A stretch of DNA of 40,682 nucleotides from Candidatus Tanganyikabacteria bacterium (GTDB taxonomy: Bacteria > Cyanobacteriota > Sericytochromatia > S15B-MN24 > VGJW01), in the NCBI GenBank assembly GCA_016867235.1, contig VGJY01000014.1, positions 1 through 40,682 of the forward strand, written 5' to 3'. The stretch's first letter is position 1. Each line of letters opens with the position of its first letter. The translations under genes and the position numbers were made by a program. This document shows positions 1 through 8,788 of the stretch, one piece after another. Below the pieces are notes generated by a model. The model was not told the origin of the DNA. It was given only the letters and a program-made list of their open reading frames with translations, and ran no database searches.

Positions 1-363
1 GCCGTCCGGACCGCAGTAGAGCAGGGACACGGTCAAGACGCGCCCGCGATCGATCCCGGGCTCGATCTCGCGAACGGCGAAGCGACCGAAGAAATCCGGA
101 CTGATGCGTTCCTTCGGCCAGAGCAGGCCGCCATATCGGACGCACGCCCAGACATTCGAGCCCTCCAGCACCCGGGCCTGGCCGGTAATCGTGAACCATG
201 CACCGCCGCCCCAGGATCGGGGCTCCAGGCGCAGCATGTCGATCTTGGCTTTCAGCGGAGAGCCGCTCGCCTTGGGGGCAGCGGGCAGTCCGGGACTGCG
301 GGCCGTTCCGAGTAGCGCGAGCGACAGCAGCGCGGCGGTAGCCCCATGGACCGGAGCCATCAT
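1..363 (-). CDS. Partial secreted hypothetical protein (5' part only)
   Basis: This reading frame is open from its start to the window edge, so the C-terminus lies outside. Three consecutive ATG codons (366, 363, 360) follow a GGAGG at 369-373. The second or third has the best spacing (5 or 8 bases). The N-terminus reads as a signal peptide: a short polar start, the hydrophobic stretch ATAALLSLALLGTA, then a Pro/Ala-rich region with a plausible cleavage site. About 120 residues are visible. The mature part begins with alternating polar and hydrophobic residues typical of a beta-rich exported domain (for example WFTITGQARVLEG). There is no lipobox Cys directly after the signal core. No family is recognised. 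It is divergent from the unknown gene at 518, with about 150 bp between them holding both promoters. Confidence 0.6.
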   Translation of the reverse strand, partial: MMAPVHGATAALLSLALLGTARSPGLPAAPKASGSPLKAKIDMLRLEPRSWGGGAWFTITGQARVLEGSNVWACVRYGGLLWPKERISPDFFGRFAVREIEPGIDRGRVLTVSLLYCGPDG

Positions 364-517
364 CATCACCTCCAGAGCCTTCCGGGCACTCCGCCGTAAC
401 GAACGAACGGAGCCGAACATTCCGAATCGAGAAAAAGGGATGTGCCCTGAGCGCCTCGGGAATAGCGGCGCCCCGTCGTTCGTTGTGATCTCGGAGCCCC
501 CTCGAAAGGTCACTATC

Positions 518-1102
518 ATGAACCGCCAGCTTCTACCCGCCCGCTACCTCGGCCTGGTCGACGGAGCGACCGACCTCCCGCGCGAGCACGTGTTGCTCCT
601 GTTCGGAAGATCGCGTCAAGAACCCGCCCTGGCCGTCGTCGTCCCGCGCGACGACGGGATGGCGGTGCACCAGTGCCAGCGCCGCCGAGCGCGCGGGGCC
701 AAGGTTCACGACGTCCCGTCCCTGGTGGATCTCACGGCCGCGAGCCTCCAGGAGGCATCCGCCAGCGTCCGCCTCGAGCTGGCGCACGACGCCATGCGCG
801 ATGCGGTGGCCGCCTCGCTCGTGGTGCGCTTCCCGAGCGGACGCCGGGAGGTCATCGCCCCGCCCGTGCCGCTCGCGCTGTGCCTGTGCTCGGAGCTGCG
901 GGGTGGCCTGTTCGTAGAACCGGGGCTCCTCACGGCCGACTTGCAGGAGCTCGAGCGCGCCGGGGCGCGGATCCTGGCGCCAAGCCGCCAGCGCCGCCGG
1001 CAAGGCGACGACGCGGACTTCCGCGCGTTCTTGCGCGAGGTCGAGCCTGCCGACTTCGAGAGATATCAGCGAGGCAAGGGCCGGCTGGAACCTGGATCTT
1101 GA
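518..1102 (+). CDS. Hypothetical protein, 194 aa
   Basis: The ATG at 518 is preceded by GAAAGG at a workable distance. An in-frame extension upstream to 104 overlaps the divergent secreted gene and has poor composition, so the shorter form is preferred. The protein looks soluble: the N-terminal half alternates strands and helices (HVLLLFGRS, ALAVVVPRDDG), and a short Cys pair (LCLCSEL) lies near residue 120. The C-terminal 60 residues are charged and probably helical. No catalytic motif or known domain is recognised. An antisense frame at 533-1216 is long but Arg/Ala/Glu-biased like a shadow. Function unknown. Confidence 0.5.
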   Translation: MNRQLLPARYLGLVDGATDLPREHVLLLFGRSRQEPALAVVVPRDDGMAVHQCQRRRARGAKVHDVPSLVDLTAASLQEASASVRLELAHDAMRDAVAASLVVRFPSGRREVIAPPVPLALCLCSELRGGLFVEPGLLTADLQELERAGARILAPSRQRRRQGDDADFRAFLREVEPADFERYQRGKGRLEPGS

Positions 1103-1263
1103 GCCGGTCGCGTACTCAACCGGCAATGCATCGATGCCCGGCTTGCTAGGCATCAGGCCGAAACATAGACTGGTTGCCTCGGCCTGGCAGATGCGCGTGC
1201 AGAGTCCCGCTGCCAAGGAGCTGCTGATTCGCGTTTCCCCACCTTTCAGCGCGGAAGGAACAT

Positions 1264-1554
1264 ATGGCGAAATATGTCGAACCCCACGAGGTGAGGTACT
1301 CCGGGCGGCTCATCGCCGCGCTCGCGATGGCCGGCACCCTTCACTACCGGCAGGTCCGGAAGGGCCTCGACACCCCCGCGCCGCCCTACCTGTGCCACCT
1401 GCTGGCGGTTGCGTCCCTCGTCCTGGAAGCTGGCGGCGACGAGGACACGACAATTGCAGCGCTCCTCCACGATGCCGTCGGGCGTGGGAGCGGGGAACTG
1501 GCGTTACAGGCACCGATCTCGGGGATGGCAGTCAGAGAAATGAGCGTCCGATGA
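1264..1554 (+). CDS. N-terminal fragment of an HD-domain (RelA/SpoT-like) phosphohydrolase
   Basis: The ATG follows GGAAGGAA at a good distance. Residues 35-70 match the start of HD-type metal-dependent phosphohydrolases: a TPAPPYLCHLLAVASLVLEA segment supplies the first metal-binding His, and the AALLHDAV segment supplies the HD pair. In full-length relatives the HD is followed by an acidic helix and about 100 further residues with the last metal ligand (Asp). Here the frame departs right after HDAV into Gly/Ser-rich sequence and stops at 96 aa. The metal site is therefore incomplete and the protein is probably inactive or a decayed remnant. It ends about 50 bp from the convergent gene at 1607. 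Homology is clear by eye over roughly 45 residues; whether it is expressed is unknown. Confidence 0.5.
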   Translation: MAKYVEPHEVRYSGRLIAALAMAGTLHYRQVRKGLDTPAPPYLCHLLAVASLVLEAGGDEDTTIAALLHDAVGRGSGELALQAPISGMAVREMSVR

Positions 1555-1606
1555 TCGATCCCGCGCTCGCCACCTCGCGGCCGGGGATCGAGCCGAGCGC
1601 CGGTCG

Positions 1607-2560
1607 CTACGCCCCCGGCGCTCTCAGGTGCGAGCGTTCGCGCTCCGATAGGAGAGGCCAGACGTGATGGATGAGGAACCGGAGGTTCTGCTCCAGGTCG
1701 ATGGCCTCCTCGGTCCGCGCTGCGGTCGGAATCCCGCGCCACGAATCCCCTGGCGAGTTAGGCGGAATCTTCGAGTCAAGCAGGTCGGAGATCGTCCTGA
1801 TACCCTGGCCGTCGAGGTACCTGGCGGTCTGCCCGGTCGTGAAGAGCAGCGCGGACGTCGATAGATCGCGAAGCTCGTCGGCCTCGGCCTCCGGCAGCGA
1901 GTCTACCGTCCCGCGCAGTTCGGCCATCGCCAGTTGCCACCAGCGGGCCAGGCCACCTTCCCCGACCGGCGGGCCGGGCGCCTCGCTCGAGAGTTGGCGC
2001 CAGGCCCCCCAGAATCGGTCCAGCATCTGGAAGGCCACGTCCTGCTGTGCCCAATCGGTGCGAGCCCGGAGGTCCGAGACGACGATGCGCTCCAGGGCCT
2101 CGCACCGCCCCGGGGACACCAGCAGCATCGGTGCCAGCGCCCGCTCCACGCTCGTGTACACCTGGTAGTCGTCAGACACGCACATGTCCGGTATGAACCA
2201 TGCCCTGACGACCGCCAGGAGCCGCCCGAAGGTCTCGTAGTCACCGACCGCTCGCCAGGTGCACAGCGAGTCGAGGACGATGCCACCGTCCCGTCGCTCG
2301 ACCTCGACCAGCCTCCCGCCGTCCGAGTTGTCGAACACGAAGGAGATCTGGGCGGGCAGGTCCCTGATGGGATGGTAGGTCACGCCGAACAGCTCGTGAT
2401 CGCCCGCTTCCGGGTTTTTCGAGAGGCCGGCCAGCACCGGACCGGAGAACAGCTCGAACGGGATCCGCAGCTTGATTGCCAGTCCCACGAGGAACTCCTG
2501 GCAATCCCGCTGGGCGGAACGATCGGGCAAGGAGCCGCTCCACCAGTAGTCGCAGCCCAT
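1607..2560 (-). CDS. Hypothetical protein, 317 aa
   Basis: The frame is open further upstream to 3010, but that part overlaps the plus-strand gene at 2621 and is Arg/Pro-rich like a shadow. The first sensible start is ATG at 2560 (MGCDYWWSG), which leaves 60 bp for divergent promoters. No strong ribosome-binding site is visible. The N-terminal half is beta/alpha and rich in aromatic residues (ELFGVTYHPI, ISFVFDNSDGG); the C-terminal half is helical with many Trp (FWGAWRQL, WWQLAMAEL). No nucleotide-binding or catalytic motif is seen and no family is recognised. Its place beside the repeat protein at 2621 may link it to the NTPase cluster, but that is only position. Confidence 0.55.
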   Translation of the reverse strand: MGCDYWWSGSLPDRSAQRDCQEFLVGLAIKLRIPFELFSGPVLAGLSKNPEAGDHELFGVTYHPIRDLPAQISFVFDNSDGGRLVEVERRDGGIVLDSLCTWRAVGDYETFGRLLAVVRAWFIPDMCVSDDYQVYTSVERALAPMLLVSPGRCEALERIVVSDLRARTDWAQQDVAFQMLDRFWGAWRQLSSEAPGPPVGEGGLARWWQLAMAELRGTVDSLPEAEADELRDLSTSALLFTTGQTARYLDGQGIRTISDLLDSKIPPNSPGDSWRGIPTAARTEEAIDLEQNLRFLIHHVWPLLSERERSHLRAPGA

Positions 2561-2620
2561 GCCGCCATGATCGCATGGAAAGCGGTTGCCTGGTAGAGTG
2601 GGCCACGGAGAAAGGCGCCG

Positions 2621-5236
2621 GTGACACGTTCGCAGGACCGGGTCGTGGCCGAGATCCTCCTCTGGGCCCGGACCCACCGCCAGGGAGGATGCCTCTGGGT
2701 GGTCCGGCCGCACGACCCCGGAGTCCTGGAGGCGATCTCGGCGACCCTGAGGGCGAGTTGTGGTCTGGAGGTCGCAAATCCCTTGGCCTCGACCGATCGG
2801 AAAATCGCTGGCGAAGACCTGGTCGATACCGCGCTTCAGGAAAGCTGCAACGCCCTGTTGCGGCGCCGCCGGCTCGACGAGCTCCCCGGGTGGACGCCTT
2901 CTGCACTGCCCATGCTCCTGGCCCTGCTGGCCGACGGCGGGCCTGAGAGTCCGATGGCAATCGTGATGCCGGGCAGCCCGGATATCGCGCGGGTGGCGGC
3001 GGCCCTTCATGTTCCGGGACTGCTCTGGATCCTCGTGAGCGACGATTCGGCCGCCCTCGCGGAGATACTCGCGCCGGATCGCGGGGTGGAGCGCACTTCA
3101 CCGCATGTGGGGACGCCCCCGTCGGGGACGGCAGCGCGAGCGCCCGGACGGCGGGTGACGACGCTGGCGGGATGCCTGCAGGCCGCCCGGGAGAACCAGG
3201 AACTCCGCGATCTTGAGCCATTCGAGGTCTTCGAACTCCGGGGGCTGCCGAGCGCCTGGGCCCAGGCGGCGCGTTCGAGCTTGGCCTGCCTGGTCGCACT
3301 GGCCTGGCGACTTGATTTCGAGCGGCATGTCGGGCAAGCAGCCGAAACGCTCGATGCATGCTCGGAGGTCGTGCTCAGATGCTTGGCTGGTCCCCGCGAT
3401 CTCTCCGTCGCCGCCTGCCTGACGGCCATGTCGCCCGCCGCGCTGCACGAGTTCGCTCCCGGTCTGCTCGCCGCCGCCAGCCAGTCCCATGTGCTCGAGA
3501 CCGAGCGGCTAGCCCTGGCCCGCAGGCTGCTGCGAGCAGGCCGGACCGACGGCGCCCGCGCCCTTGCCGCGAGTCTGCGCGACGGCGCGCCGGGCCTCGC
3601 GCTGCGCCTGGAGGTGGCCCTCGCCGGCGGTGCGGCGCAGGAGGCGTGCGACCTGGGCGATCGGCTCGCGAAGGCGCTAGAGGGCCTGCCAGCGCCCGAA
3701 AATCACCGGGAACGGTGCACCCGCGCCGAACAGCGCGCGGTACTGGCTCTGGCCCGCTTCACGAGCGTGGGCAAAGAGGGCGCCAGCCCGATCCTGCGGT
3801 CGCTGTGCGAAGAAAGTGCCTACTGGTACGAAGCCGAACCCTGCCTGGCGGATGCCCTGTTGCGAGTCGGGGAGCACGCGAGCGCCCGATTCCGGCTGTC
3901 GTCGGCCTTGCGTATCCTGGACTTCCTTCAGGCGCCCGAAGCGGATCTGCCCGTGGCGAGTGCGCTGATCGGACGCTGGGCGGTGGAGATCGAGCCCCAC
4001 GACCTGCTGGCGGCCCTCTCGCCGCTCCGCCGCCCCTGGCTCCGGGCCGAACTGCTCGTCGCCGGCGCAAAAGCGTTGGCCCGGAGCGGGAAAGCCGCCG
4101 CCGGCCGGCAATTCTCTGACGCGGCGCTTGCCGCCGTGGGCCCCCCCGAGCAAGCCGTGATGAGCGCAGAGGAGCTTTCGAAGCTGCCCGCCATCATCGC
4201 GCGCGCGGCCGAGGCCCTCGCGGCGTGCGGGTATCGGGCCAAAGCTGTTGCGGCCCGCGACGACGCAGCCGCGGCGGCGGAAGCGCTACCTCCGGAAGCG
4301 AATCCCTTCTGGCTCCCCGCCGGGGAGGAGGCGCGGGGGATGGCATACCTGGCAATCGGGCAGGCTGCCCTGGCGGCCGGCGACCGCGAGGCGGCCGCCG
4401 GCTGGGCGAACCGGGCGGCGGCAGTGCTGACCGGGGGCCCGCAGATTCTGAGGAATTCCGTCGAAGACCTGCCCGATCTCGCGTTTCTCCAGGCCATGAC
4501 CCCGGGCAGCGAGGACTCCACGGGTGCCGTGGAATCGTGCTGGGGCAGGGAGGGGTTCTGGCTGGACATCATCGCCCGCCTGCTCGAGGCGGGAGAGACC
4601 GAGACAGCGATCCGCTACGCAGAGTTCATGACGCAACCGCACCGGGGGATCGATCCCGGGCCGGCGGAGGCCGACGCCGCGCTGGAGGCCATCCGGGCGG
4701 GGGAGCGAGAGGCGGCGGCGCACTTCGTCGTGGGGCGCCGGAAACGCACGAGCCGGCCCACTCCGGACGGCCGGGACTGGGAGCGAATCCTGGAGTCCCG
4801 TGGCGTGTACGAGGCACTTCGCTCGGCCCTGGGTATCGAGGGCGCGACCGAGCGGCGGCGGGCCTGGAGCACCCTTGCGCCCAAACTCGCCGGGCAATCC
4901 GAGCCGATCACGCCCCTGCTGGAAGCAGCTCTGAGCCAGGCCCTGCGCTGTCCGTTGCCGGAGAAGCGGCGGCGGCACGTGCTGAACCTCGCGGTGCTCT
5001 TTGCCAAGCTCGGTCGCGCCTGGGACTGCTTTCGCGCGACGGTGAGCCTCGGGGCAAACGAAGAGGCCCTGGAAGAGATCGCCCTTGCGGTCGCGGAAGC
5101 CGGCGATGCCGAGACCTTCTGCTGGCTCCTGCCTCTGTTTTCCGGTTCGCTGGCCGCGGCGAGGACCGCCAAGGTGCTGGCTTCCCTGGTGCCTGCCACG
5201 CCCGGCGACGGTCAGGGGAACGAAACACCCGGCTGA
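2621..5236 (+). CDS. Large helical-repeat protein with a possible degenerate NTPase-like N-terminal domain, 871 aa
   Basis: The GTG start at 2621 follows GGAGAAAGG at good spacing. Residues 1-165 have an alternating strand/helix pattern. The segment CLWVVRPHDPGVLEAI sits where a P-loop would be in a STAND or AAA fold but lacks the GxxxxGK[ST] motif. Later, MAIVMPGSPDI and LLWILVSDDS resemble Walker-B-type strands without the acidic pair. From about residue 210 to the end the sequence is Ala/Leu/Arg-rich helical repeats of TPR or HEAT type, such as ERLALARRLLRAGRTDGARA. This suggests a scaffold built on a catalytically dead NTPase-like head; the fold is inferred, not shown. It converges on the HEAT/WD40 gene with only 11 bp between stops. 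No exact family is recognised. Confidence 0.7.
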   Translation: MTRSQDRVVAEILLWARTHRQGGCLWVVRPHDPGVLEAISATLRASCGLEVANPLASTDRKIAGEDLVDTALQESCNALLRRRRLDELPGWTPSALPMLLALLADGGPESPMAIVMPGSPDIARVAAALHVPGLLWILVSDDSAALAEILAPDRGVERTSPHVGTPPSGTAARAPGRRVTTLAGCLQAARENQELRDLEPFEVFELRGLPSAWAQAARSSLACLVALAWRLDFERHVGQAAETLDACSEVVLRCLAGPRDLSVAACLTAMSPAALHEFAPGLLAAASQSHVLETERLALARRLLRAGRTDGARALAASLRDGAPGLALRLEVALAGGAAQEACDLGDRLAKALEGLPAPENHRERCTRAEQRAVLALARFTSVGKEGASPILRSLCEESAYWYEAEPCLADALLRVGEHASARFRLSSALRILDFLQAPEADLPVASALIGRWAVEIEPHDLLAALSPLRRPWLRAELLVAGAKALARSGKAAAGRQFSDAALAAVGPPEQAVMSAEELSKLPAIIARAAEALAACGYRAKAVAARDDAAAAAEALPPEANPFWLPAGEEARGMAYLAIGQAALAAGDREAAAGWANRAAAVLTGGPQILRNSVEDLPDLAFLQAMTPGSEDSTGAVESCWGREGFWLDIIARLLEAGETETAIRYAEFMTQPHRGIDPGPAEADAALEAIRAGEREAAAHFVVGRRKRTSRPTPDGRDWERILESRGVYEALRSALGIEGATERRRAWSTLAPKLAGQSEPITPLLEAALSQALRCPLPEKRRRHVLNLAVLFAKLGRAWDCFRATVSLGANEEALEEIALAVAEAGDAETFCWLLPLFSGSLAAARTAKVLASLVPATPGDGQGNETPG

Positions 5237-5247
5237 GGCCCCCGCCC

Positions 5248-7761
5248 TCACAGCGCGACGTCCGTTCCCTCTCCTGCCGGTACTCGCTCCCGGGTGTCCA
5301 GCCCCACGTCGCAGGTCATGCGGCCACTGGCCAGCGCGAGCGCCAGCTCGACCCAGGCGCGGTCGGCCCCTGCCAGTCCGCCGCCCCGGAGCGCGGCCTC
5401 CAGGCAGCGCAGCTCAGGCCACCGCACGCGATCGGCCGCGACCGTCCACAGCCGGCCGGCCGGGCTGGGCCAGAGACAGATGGCACTCACGCCCGACGCG
5501 GACGCCGCCAGGGAAAGCTGGCCGATCGCCACCGCTTCGACGTCGGCCGGGAAGCCCCTCACGCTCGCCTGCGGCGTGGCGGAGCCCGGCCGGTAGACGC
5601 CAACCGAACCCGAGGCGCCGCGGACCACCACGCGCTCGTCGGGCAGTAGGCCGGCCAGGTCGGCGGAGACCGGCGAAGCGTCGGCGTCCCGAAATCCCAC
5701 GGCCACCGGGGCGCCGGGCTGCGCCTTGCCAGAGTCGGCGCTCCACGAGGCCAGCCGGCCGCCGGGACCGGCCGTGGCGAGCCGATCCGACCCCACCCAG
5801 GCAAACGCCGCGAAGTGCTGCCCGTTTCCGCGCACCGGGATGGCGAGCGGCTTGCGGCCGGCCGCGGCGGCGCCGACCCAGGCGACAAGCAGCTGATCGC
5901 CGGCCAGCCACGCGATGCGCTGCCCGTCCGGGGAGAACGCGAGCCGCACGACCGGCGCTCCCCCCTGGGTCCAGGTACCCAGCCGCTCCCCGGAAACCGC
6001 ATCCCACGCGCGCACATGCCCATCCTCGGCCCAGCTGGCCAGAACGCCGCCATCGGGGCCAAACGCCAGGCCGACGACCGGCGCCTTGTGCCCGCGTAGC
6101 CTCAGCGGCGGCGCGCTCGGGTCCAGGAGCAAGGGCGGAAGCCCCTCGCAGGCGCCGGCGAGATCCCGCACCTTCACGTAGGCCGCCCGGTCGGCGGGCT
6201 CTGCCGGCAGCCAGTCGAGCTCCGCCAGCGGCCCGAGCGCGCGCCTCGCCCAGACGACGGGCGCCTGCCGGCTGAGTCGCCAGGCCTCGCCAGGCGCTCC
6301 CGCTCGCCACAGCAGGGCGAACGCGACCTCCCACTCGGCAGCGGTGAGGTCGGGGGCCCGCCGGCCTTCTTGCGGCCGCGCCACCGCCGCAACCCATGGC
6401 AAGCTGAGCGTCCGGAGCGCCTGCTCGCAGGCCCGGGCGCGCAGGCGTTCGGGACACGCCTGGAGGGCCGCGCCGAGCCGCTCTCCCTGCGGATCGCACC
6501 CGGCAAACGTCTCCGGCGTGCCGAGCAGGAAGAGGTGCAGCGCCCTTTCCTCGGGGACGCTCGGCAGGTACGCCGCCGCCTGTACCGTGCGCTGCGCCTC
6601 GGGATGATCCTCGTGGAGCGCCAGCCGGCAGAGCACATCGCTCGCGCGCGGATCGGTCAGCCGCAGGAGCGCCCGCCGAGCCGACACGGCCAACCTTGGC
6701 ACCTCCAGCGCGGCCAGCAGCGCCGGGACGCCCTCGGGTCCGAGCGTCCCGAGAAGGCGGTGGCAACCGTTGAGCAGTGCGGTGAACACGCGCGGCCGCA
6801 TGTCGCGCGTCCCATCCGACCCGGTCGCCTGGCCGCTCGCCACGTAGCCGCCCTCGACGATCGCGTCCTCGAGGGCATCGCGCCTCGCTTCGGACTTCTC
6901 GGCCACCCACGCCTCGCACACGCGATCGATCAGGGGCTGCTCGCCCAGGGTGCCCAGCAAGCCCAGCCAGGTGTCCCAGACGGCGCCGCGGAAGCGGTGC
7001 CCGTAGGCCAGGAGCGCATCCAGCTCGGCCAGCGTGAGCGTCACATTGCGCCGCGCCCGGCTGCGCGTCAGGACCGAAACCGCAAGTTTCCAGGTCTCCT
7101 GGTCCTCGCGGCCGAATCCCGGGGCCTCGTCGCCCGCTCCCGCGAAGAACGCCGAGCGCCGCGAAGCGGCGATGACGTCTCCAGCGGTGGGATCGGCCGT
7201 GCGTACCCACCAGTCGCACAGGGCGTTCCAGGCGTCCCGGCGCTCCAACCGCGAGAGGATGCGCCGGCCACGCTCGGCGAGGGCGGGCTCGGCGCTTCCC
7301 ACCAGGCGGAGCAGCGGGACCACAACGACCGGGCCGCCCGCGAGCAACCGCTCGGTCCCGGCCCCGTCCAGAAACGACTCCACCCGCGGCACCGGGCCGG
7401 GAAACCAGCTCGGGTTTGGCCTGGTACCCCGCTCGGGCCGCTCCCACAGGAGCGCAACGAGTTCCATGGCCTCGTGGGACCGGAGGCGCATCAGGTAGGC
7501 CCATGCTGCTGCGCGGACGTCCCCCTCCGGATCGTTGAGCGCCCACAGGAGAAACGGCACGATCCGCGGCCCCGGCGACGCCCACGGATCGGCCAGCCCG
7601 AACTTGAGATGCGCCAGGATGCGCAGATCGAGGGGCCCGGAAGCCCGCCACCCCCGTTCGCGGATCTCCCGCGCGAGCTCGCGATCCCGCGTCTCGGCCC
7701 AGCGGGCGATCGCCAAGTCGATGTCTGCCTGCGTGGCCGGCGCGCGCCGCGAGAACCACAC
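5248..7761 (-). CDS. HEAT-repeat plus WD40 beta-propeller scaffold protein, 837 aa
   Basis: This is the last gene of the chaperone operon. The upstream extension of the frame overlaps DUF1257. The GTG at 7761 lies 11 bases after the DUF1257 stop and follows a weak GAGAG, so it is taken as the start. Roughly residues 1-560 are helical HEAT/ARM-type repeats (IVPFLLWALNDPEGDVRAAA; GVPALLAALEVPRLAVSARR). From about 600 there are WD40 blades: LRLRGHKAPVVGLAFGPDGG, HVRAWDAVSGERL, VVRLAFSPDGQRIAW. No enzyme motif is visible. Such proteins act as binding platforms. Its place in the Hsp70/AAA+ operon suggests a client receptor or assembly scaffold (inference). The blades degenerate toward the C-terminus, so the propeller may have fewer than seven good repeats. 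Confidence 0.8.
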   Translation of the reverse strand: MWFSRRAPATQADIDLAIARWAETRDRELAREIRERGWRASGPLDLRILAHLKFGLADPWASPGPRIVPFLLWALNDPEGDVRAAAWAYLMRLRSHEAMELVALLWERPERGTRPNPSWFPGPVPRVESFLDGAGTERLLAGGPVVVVPLLRLVGSAEPALAERGRRILSRLERRDAWNALCDWWVRTADPTAGDVIAASRRSAFFAGAGDEAPGFGREDQETWKLAVSVLTRSRARRNVTLTLAELDALLAYGHRFRGAVWDTWLGLLGTLGEQPLIDRVCEAWVAEKSEARRDALEDAIVEGGYVASGQATGSDGTRDMRPRVFTALLNGCHRLLGTLGPEGVPALLAALEVPRLAVSARRALLRLTDPRASDVLCRLALHEDHPEAQRTVQAAAYLPSVPEERALHLFLLGTPETFAGCDPQGERLGAALQACPERLRARACEQALRTLSLPWVAAVARPQEGRRAPDLTAAEWEVAFALLWRAGAPGEAWRLSRQAPVVWARRALGPLAELDWLPAEPADRAAYVKVRDLAGACEGLPPLLLDPSAPPLRLRGHKAPVVGLAFGPDGGVLASWAEDGHVRAWDAVSGERLGTWTQGGAPVVRLAFSPDGQRIAWLAGDQLLVAWVGAAAAGRKPLAIPVRGNGQHFAAFAWVGSDRLATAGPGGRLASWSADSGKAQPGAPVAVGFRDADASPVSADLAGLLPDERVVVRGASGSVGVYRPGSATPQASVRGFPADVEAVAIGQLSLAASASGVSAICLWPSPAGRLWTVAADRVRWPELRCLEAALRGGGLAGADRAWVELALALASGRMTCDVGLDTRERVPAGEGTDVAL

Positions 7762-7772
7762 GGCGCAGTCTC

Positions 7773-8165
7773 TCAGGCCATCCGGCGCATCAGGAGCCGG
7801 ATGGCGCCATCCTGCTGCCGTTCCTCGACCACGTCGAAGCCTTGGTCGTGCAGCCTGGAAACCGTCGCGTGGTAAGCATAGCGCAGCGCGAGTCGAGAAA
7901 GCCAGGCTGCTCCGAGCTTGCCCCGGTCGACCGCCTCGATCCGGGCGACGTAGGTCCCGTCCGCCTCCCGCAGGAAGCCGAACTCGTACTGGTTTTGCTC
8001 CCCGGCCCGCACCACGACGTGCGCCTGGCCCTGCGCGCCCGGGTAGCCGCGCAGCGGCATCGGGTCGTCGCCCGATACCACGTCGTCGAAGCCCAGATCC
8101 TCGAGGGCCTTCTGCAGGGCCTCGCGATCTGCAAAGCGGGTCCGGATCCGCGTGTAGTGGCTCAT
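7773..8165 (-). CDS. DUF1257 (Ycf35-like) protein, 130 aa
   Basis: The start MSHYTRIRTRFADREAL, then LEDLGF, RGYPGAQGQAHVVV and QYEFGFLREADGTY, match the DUF1257 family, which includes Ycf35 of cyanobacteria and algal plastids. Members are about 110-140 aa. The central block is a small alpha/beta fold of unknown biochemical function. The C-terminal part (LALRYAYHATVSRLHDQGFD) is the conserved tail helix region. The ATG at 8165 overlaps the stop of the radical SAM gene by four bases (ATGA) and follows AGGAG at 8 bases, so the two are likely translationally coupled. DUF1257, DUF2997 and a Ycf46-type ATPase in one operon is the strongest clue that these three act together. No catalytic residues are proposed. 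Confidence 0.85.
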   Translation of the reverse strand: MSHYTRIRTRFADREALQKALEDLGFDDVVSGDDPMPLRGYPGAQGQAHVVVRAGEQNQYEFGFLREADGTYVARIEAVDRGKLGAAWLSRLALRYAYHATVSRLHDQGFDVVEERQQDGAIRLLMRRMA

Positions 8166-8788
8166 TTCCCAAGCTCCTGTGGTGACATCGCGACCGGGTC
8201 GATGCCGGTCGCGACGAGGGTGCCGTCCGGGTTGATAACGACCTCGCAATCCGGCACATTCCGGAGATCGTCTGGCGAGTACCGGTCGGTGAAGAAGTGG
8301 GGGACCTTGTTGGCCGAGCCCAGGAGTCCCCGAGCCAGACGCTCGGCCGCGACGAAGCGCCCCGCCAGCAGGATGTCGATGTGCTCCCGCAACTCGGGGA
8401 ACTCGGGCAGGCGGCTCAGCTCGGCTAAAGAGAACCCGCTGAAGACGACGACCGACAGCCGCGTGCGCCGCCGGATCTCTCGCAGCAGGTCGAGCAGGGC
8501 GGCTGGCTGCAGAAACGGCTCCCCGCCGCTGATGGTGATGCCCTCTACGTCCGGGGCCAGCGCGGCGATGCGATCTCCGAGGCCGGGTGTCGACCACTCC
8601 TCGCCCCCCGCGAACGAATGCGAGGCGGGATTGAAGCAGCCGGGGCAGCCCAGGGAGCAGCCCTGCACCCAGACGACGGCCCGGACCCCCGGGCCGTTGG
8701 CGCGACTCGCGGCCAAGAAGCCATGCACCCGGAGCGCCGGCCCGGCGCGGCTGGAGCGCGAGCCAGTGCGAGGCCCCCGCTCACCCAC
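8162..8788 (-). CDS. Radical SAM protein, NrdG/PflA-like activase type, 208 aa
   Basis: The motif CSLGCPGC (Cys 44, 48, 51) is the radical SAM CxxxCxxC that binds a [4Fe-4S] cluster. It is preceded by RANGPGVRAVVWVQG, as in anaerobic ribonucleotide reductase activases, and followed by ITISGGEPFLQP, the SAM-binding GGE motif. The length fits the minimal activase class without extra cluster domains. The GTG at 8788 overlaps the DUF2997 end by 8 bases and follows GGAG; a GTG at 8806 is an alternative. Classical members activate a glycyl-radical enzyme, but none is encoded in this window. The partner may therefore be elsewhere, or the protein may modify a component of the operon (inference). The Cys motif is unambiguous; the substrate is unknown. 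Confidence 0.88.
   Translation of the reverse strand: MGERGPRTGSRSSRAGPALRVHGFLAASRANGPGVRAVVWVQGCSLGCPGCFNPASHSFAGGEEWSTPGLGDRIAALAPDVEGITISGGEPFLQPAALLDLLREIRRRTRLSVVVFSGFSLAELSRLPEFPELREHIDILLAGRFVAAERLARGLLGSANKVPHFFTDRYSPDDLRNVPDCEVVINPDGTLVATGIDPVAMSPQELGK

Noticed and set aside
2241-3359. Minus-strand frame overlapping the divergent starts at 2560 and 2621
   Set aside because: Pro/Arg/Gly-rich composition, and it conflicts with two better-supported genes.
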